A DNA stretch of 43,572 bases, taken from positions 1-43,572 of the forward strand of contig JAJDTI010000110.1 of NCBI GenBank assembly GCA_022827245.1. Direction: 5' to 3'. Source of the stretch: Pseudomonadales bacterium. GTDB taxonomy: Bacteria; Pseudomonadota; Gammaproteobacteria; Pseudomonadales; Azotimanducaceae. This document shows positions 40,212-43,572 of the stretch, piece after piece (the first letter of the stretch is position 1; the number at the start of each line of letters is the position of its first letter). The notes under the pieces were generated by a model. That model made no database searches, was not told where the DNA came from, and saw only the letters and a program-made list of their open reading frames with translations. The translations under genes were made by a program, and so were the position numbers.

Positions 40212-40284
40212 GGTCGCGGATCCGTTCCGAGGGGCCGCGCAGAATACTCCAGCCCGTCGCCCGAAGACACGCGGGCCCGAGGCC

Positions 40285-41658
40285 TCAGCCGCCCGCGGGC
40301 GCAGCCGCCTGCCGCGCCACGAACCGGGTCACCGACGCCCGGTTCCAGTACCAGCCCGCGATGCCCATCACCACGTTCGTGACGGCCGTGGCGACGAAGA
40401 TGCCGATGTATCCCCACAGCGCATTGCCCACGATGCAGAGCGGGACGTAGAACACGAACGTGCGCACCACCGAGATCGTGAGCGCCGGCATCGGCTTGCC
40501 GCGCGCGTTGAAGCACGCGATCGCCACCTGCATCACGCCCATGCCGCCGATGCTCGGCGCGACGATGAGGAAGAACGCGACCGCCACCGCCACGACCACG
40601 GCGTTGTCGTCGATCAGCGACACCAGGAACTCCCCGGACAGCGCGAGCACCGCGAAGGTGAACAGGCCCCAGAGGACGCAGAAGCCCTCGGTCATCTTGA
40701 GGGCCGACTTGACGCGGTCGAAGCGGCGTCCGCCCCAATTCTGCCCCACGAACGGCTCGATCGAGGACGACGCTGACCAGAGGATCATGTGGGCCAGCAT
40801 CTCGACCCGCGCCGCCACGTTGAAGCCCGCCACCACCTCGTGGCCGTGTCCCGCCAGCAGGCGCGTGACGATCAGCATCGAGACCGGGTTGATGAGGCCG
40901 CTCGCGATGGCGGGACCGCCGACGTGCAGGATCGCGCGCCAGGAATCCCACAGTCCATCGAGCGAACGACGGAGGATGCGCGCCCGGGACATGACGATCA
41001 TGTAGACCCAGACGCTGATCACGCGCGACGCCACGTAGGCCCACGCTGCGCCGGCGATGCCCAGGGCGGGCAGTCCGAACCACCCGAAGATCAGGATCGG
41101 GCAGAAGATCACCTGCAGGATCGAGCCGACGGCCATCACGATCCCGGGACTCGCGGCCCGGCCCGTGGCGCGGAGCAGCGTCGAGCCGACGATCGACAGC
41201 AGGAAGAACGGCACGCCGAGCATGTAGACGCGCAGGTATTCGATCGTCATGTCGCGCACCACGCCCGTCGCGCCGAGCGCCGTGACGATATGGGGCGCAA
41301 ACACCGCGCCGAGGATGCCGAGGACGATGCCTACCAGCAGCCCGAGGAGCTGGGCGTGCGTGGCGAGCAGGGCCCCCCGCTCCCGGTCCCCGGCCCCCAT
41401 GGCCCGCGCGATCACGGACGACGCACCCGTGCCGATGCCCCCGGCGAACGCGAACAGCGTGATGGTGATGGGAAACGCGAACCCCATCGCGGCCAACGCC
41501 TCGGTACCGACCATCCCGAGGAACACCGCCTCGCCCACCTGGGCGGCGTTCAGGGCGACCGAGCCGACCGCCATGAACGATCCCAGGCGCCAGAGGTGTC
41601 CCCCCACGCCGCCGCCGGTGAAACCGGCGACGCGCGTGGTGCGTGGCGGTGCCGCCAT
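40285..41658 (-). CDS. MATE-family multidrug/metabolite exporter
   Basis: This 457-residue protein has twelve predicted membrane helices in two related halves. Typical stretches are VGEAVFLGMVGTEALAAMGFAFP, SVIARAMGAGDRERG, GSTLLRATGRAASPGIVMAV, and in the second half VEMLAHMILWSASSSIEPFVG. MATE exporters pump drugs or metabolites out against Na or H. Nothing identifies the substrate. It is divergent from the serine-hydrolase pseudogene and lies 73 bases upstream of the VOC gene. Confidence 0.93.
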   Translation of the reverse strand: MAAPPRTTRVAGFTGGGVGGHLWRLGSFMAVGSVALNAAQVGEAVFLGMVGTEALAAMGFAFPITITLFAFAGGIGTGASSVIARAMGAGDRERGALLATHAQLLGLLVGIVLGILGAVFAPHIVTALGATGVVRDMTIEYLRVYMLGVPFFLLSIVGSTLLRATGRAASPGIVMAVGSILQVIFCPILIFGWFGLPALGIAGAAWAYVASRVISVWVYMIVMSRARILRRSLDGLWDSWRAILHVGGPAIASGLINPVSMLIVTRLLAGHGHEVVAGFNVAARVEMLAHMILWSASSSIEPFVGQNWGGRRFDRVKSALKMTEGFCVLWGLFTFAVLALSGEFLVSLIDDNAVVVAVAVAFFLIVAPSIGGMGVMQVAIACFNARGKPMPALTISVVRTFVFYVPLCIVGNALWGYIGIFVATAVTNVVMGIAGWYWNRASVTRFVARQAAAPAGG

Positions 41659-41817
41659 CAGCGGTCGACGCGCCGACGACAGGGGGTGTGCGGGAACAGC
41701 GGGTCCATCTCGCGGGTACGGAAATCCCTCGTCGGGAAGCGGGGCTCGGCGCTTCCGTGCAAACGCGACACGGTATCCTGTCCGCGTTCACCAAGCCAGC
41801 CTGCCCGGAGGTCCTGC

Positions 41818-42971
41818 ATGAGGTCCCCACGCCGTCGGCCGAGCCTGCTGCTCGTCGGCTGCTCAGCACTCCTGTTCACGACCGCATCCCTGGCGGACAT
41901 ACCGCGCGAGCAACGGCTGCAGATCGTGCTGACGGACTTCCTGCAGGAGCGTCCGACGGTTCCGGGAATCATGGTCCGCCTGAGGTCCGACACGATGGGG
42001 CTCGACTGGATGGGCGCGGCCGGCGTGGTCGACCGCGAGTCGGGGACACCCATCCGCCCCGACCAGCCGGCCCGGCTCGCCAGCACGACGAAGACCTATG
42101 TGGCTGCCGCCGTCCTGCGCCTTGCCGAACAGGGGAAGCTCGCACTCGATGATGCGATCTCCAGCCACCTGTCGAAGTCCCTGAATGGAATCCTCCAGGC
42201 CGACGGCTATCGGACCGGCGAGATCACCGTCAGGCACCTGCTGACACACACCGGCGGCATCGCGGATCACCTCGTCGACGCCTTCCTGAACGCGCTCGTG
42301 ACCGATCCCATGCGGGACTGGTCCGCGGAAGGGATCATCGCGTTCATGACCGGCGCCACGGATCCGCTCGGCCCGCCGGGGACGCGGTTCCTGTATTCGG
42401 ACGGCGGTTACATCCTCCTCGGCGACATCCTGCGGCAGGCGACGGGGACCTCGATCGGCGCCGCGGTCCGCCAGTTGCTCCGCTTCGAGGAGCTGCGGTT
42501 GCAGGCGACCTGGTGGGAGGTCATGGAACCCGAGCCCGCCAACGTGGCCCCTCGGGTCAGCCAGTACTTCTTCGACGCCGACACCAGGGACTGGAACCCG
42601 TCCTTCGACCTGTACGGCGGCGGCGGACTCGTGGCGACGATGCCCGACGTCGCGAAGTTCTACGCATCCCTGTTCGCCGGCAGGGTTTCTCCGACCCGGC
42701 CACGCTGCGGACGATGCTGACGCCGGCGATTCCCGAGCGGGGCGGACCCCTGTCCAACATGCTGGGCCTCGGCGCCAATCAGTACTGTCACGGCATCTTC
42801 GCCAGCGAGCACGCCGGGTACACGATCTTCAGTCACCTCGGCGCCTGGGGTACGGCCGGCGGCTGCGTCCCGGGCCTCGACCTGTCGTTCGGCGTCTCGA
42901 TCTCCGTCCTCGATACCGAGGGCCTGACGACCGAGCTGTTGCGCCGGCTCGTTGACGTTCTTGTCGAGTAA
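41818..42971 (+). pseudogene. Frameshifted beta-lactamase-fold serine hydrolase
   Basis: The gene starts at ATG 41818 with GGAGGT upstream, a signal sequence (PSLLLVGCSALLFTTASLA) and the nucleophile motif S89-T-T-K92 (RLASTTKTY), then LLTHTGGI and FLYSDGGYILLGD. Near 42683-42689 the reading frame shifts. After FYASLFAG the first frame ends soon (stop at 42718-42720), while a second frame continues FSDPATLRTMLTPAI to GVSISVLDTEG and a TAA at 42971. One missing base in CAGGGTTTCT would restore one protein of about 385 residues. It is either a recent pseudogene or a sequencing or assembly error. It is only distantly related to the pair at 27220-29932. Confidence 0.85.
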
Positions 42972-42976
42972 CGCGC

Positions 42977-43572
42977 ATGCGCCTCCACCTCGTCGACGGC
43001 ACCTTCGAACTCTTCCGCGCGCACTACGCGCCGCGGCCGAGCCGGACTGCTCCGGACGGCCAGGACGTGAAGGCGACGGTCGGCGTCGCGGCGTCGCTCC
43101 TGCGCCTCATCGACGACCCGGACGAGCGGGCGACGCATCTCGCCGTGGCGTTCGACAACCCCGTCGAGTCGTTTCGCAACCGGCTCTTCGACGGCTACAA
43201 GACCGGGGAGGGCATGGATCCGGCCCTGGCCGCACAGTTCGACCTCGTCGAGGAAGTGACGGCCGCGCTCGGCATAGTGGTGTGGTCGATGGACGAGTAC
43301 GAGGCGGACGATGCGCTTGCGACCGGCGCACGGCGCTGGCGCGACGATGTCGACCAAGTGCGGATCCTCACGCCCGACAAGGATCTCGGACAGTGCGTGG
43401 TCGGCACGCGGGTCGTGCAGGTGGACCGCATCCGCCGCCGCGTCATCGACGAAGACGGCGTGCGGGAACGGAACGGCGTGGCGCCGGCGAGCATCCCGGA
43501 CTGGCTCGCGCTGGTCGGGGACACCGCCGACGGCATCCCCGGAGTCCCGGGATTCGGCGCCAAGACGGCGGC
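42977..43572 (+). CDS. 5'-3' exonuclease (flap endonuclease / Pol I N-terminal type), partial
   Basis: The first 198 residues are present; the gene runs off the window end. It has D7 in HLVDGTFELFRAH, FDNPVESFRN, the metal cluster MDEYEADDALAT, TPDKDLGQ, and the H3TH motif GDTADGIPGVPGFGAKTA near the end. This fits 5'-nuclease-domain proteins such as ExoIX or the N-terminal part of DNA polymerase I, which trim RNA primers and flaps. Whether a polymerase domain follows cannot be seen. The ATG is 6 bases after the hydrolase pseudogene. Confidence 0.88.
   Translation, partial: MRLHLVDGTFELFRAHYAPRPSRTAPDGQDVKATVGVAASLLRLIDDPDERATHLAVAFDNPVESFRNRLFDGYKTGEGMDPALAAQFDLVEEVTAALGIVVWSMDEYEADDALATGARRWRDDVDQVRILTPDKDLGQCVVGTRVVQVDRIRRRVIDEDGVRERNGVAPASIPDWLALVGDTADGIPGVPGFGAKTA

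Noticed and set aside
1..43572. tRNA genes, CRISPR arrays, integrases or insertion sequences
   Set aside because: I looked for tRNA T-arm motifs, regularly spaced repeats and transposase or integrase motifs on both strands and saw none that I could support.

Overview
The window is a GC-rich, gene-dense bacterial chromosome segment. Its core genes point to a gammaproteobacterium, probably an uncultured or environmental lineage. The evidence is the run nudE, cysQ, yrfG, hslR, pckA, class I gshA, acpH and dsbB, which recalls the neighbourhood of these genes in Escherichia and Pseudomonas. The rest looks accessory: four toxin-antitoxin pairs, oxidoreductases, thiolases and exported hydrolases. 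No rRNA, tRNA, CRISPR array, transposase or phage gene was recognised.

Layout. 0.3-7.1 kb: a YeiH-type permease, divergent from two tandem PEP-synthase/rifampin-phosphotransferase-like enzymes and a DUF1801 protein. 7.1-12.5 kb: a VapBC pair, a ketopantoate-reductase-like protein, a two-Rossmann flavoprotein, a probable selenoprotein of the glycine/D-proline reductase selenoprotein B (PrdB/GrdB) family, and an AbrB-Doc pair. 12.8-14.4 kb: a thiolase with its DUF35 OB-fold partner. 14.4-24.0 kb: the conserved core block, interrupted by a luciferase-like flavin oxidoreductase, a Tat-exported superoxide dismutase and an orphan membrane protein. 24.1-30.8 kb: a GMC oxidoreductase, divergent from an Nramp-related permease that is followed by two exported beta-lactamase-fold hydrolases and an exported alpha/beta hydrolase. 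30.8-38.8 kb: an RHH-PIN pair, a second DUF35-thiolase pair with an MBL hydrolase, a MocR-type regulator divergent from a MOSC protein and an SUMF1-domain protein, and another VapBC. 38.8-43.6 kb: a PhyH dioxygenase, a VOC protein, a MATE exporter, a frameshifted serine hydrolase and a truncated 5'-3' exonuclease.

The strongest discovery is at 10466-11623. Two open frames are in the same phase and separated only by one TGA. The TGA falls in a U-P-L-C motif where a redox selenocysteine belongs. Immediately downstream the mRNA folds into a 12-bp hairpin with a GGUCU loop, starting 17 nt after the UGA, which fits a bacterial SECIS element. An automatic annotation would split this gene or call it broken.

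Other notable observations: the tandem PEP-synthase-like genes share an almost identical 5' kilobase with a sharp edge, which suggests gene conversion. A 76-bp head-to-head REP doublet supplies the TAG stop codons of both convergent neighbours. The MocR regulator has arginine (AGG) where the PLP-binding lysine (AAG) is expected, and a near-perfect inverted repeat sits in the MocR/MOSC intergenic region. A 16-bp-stem hairpin and an orphan gene occupy the place where hslO is usually found.
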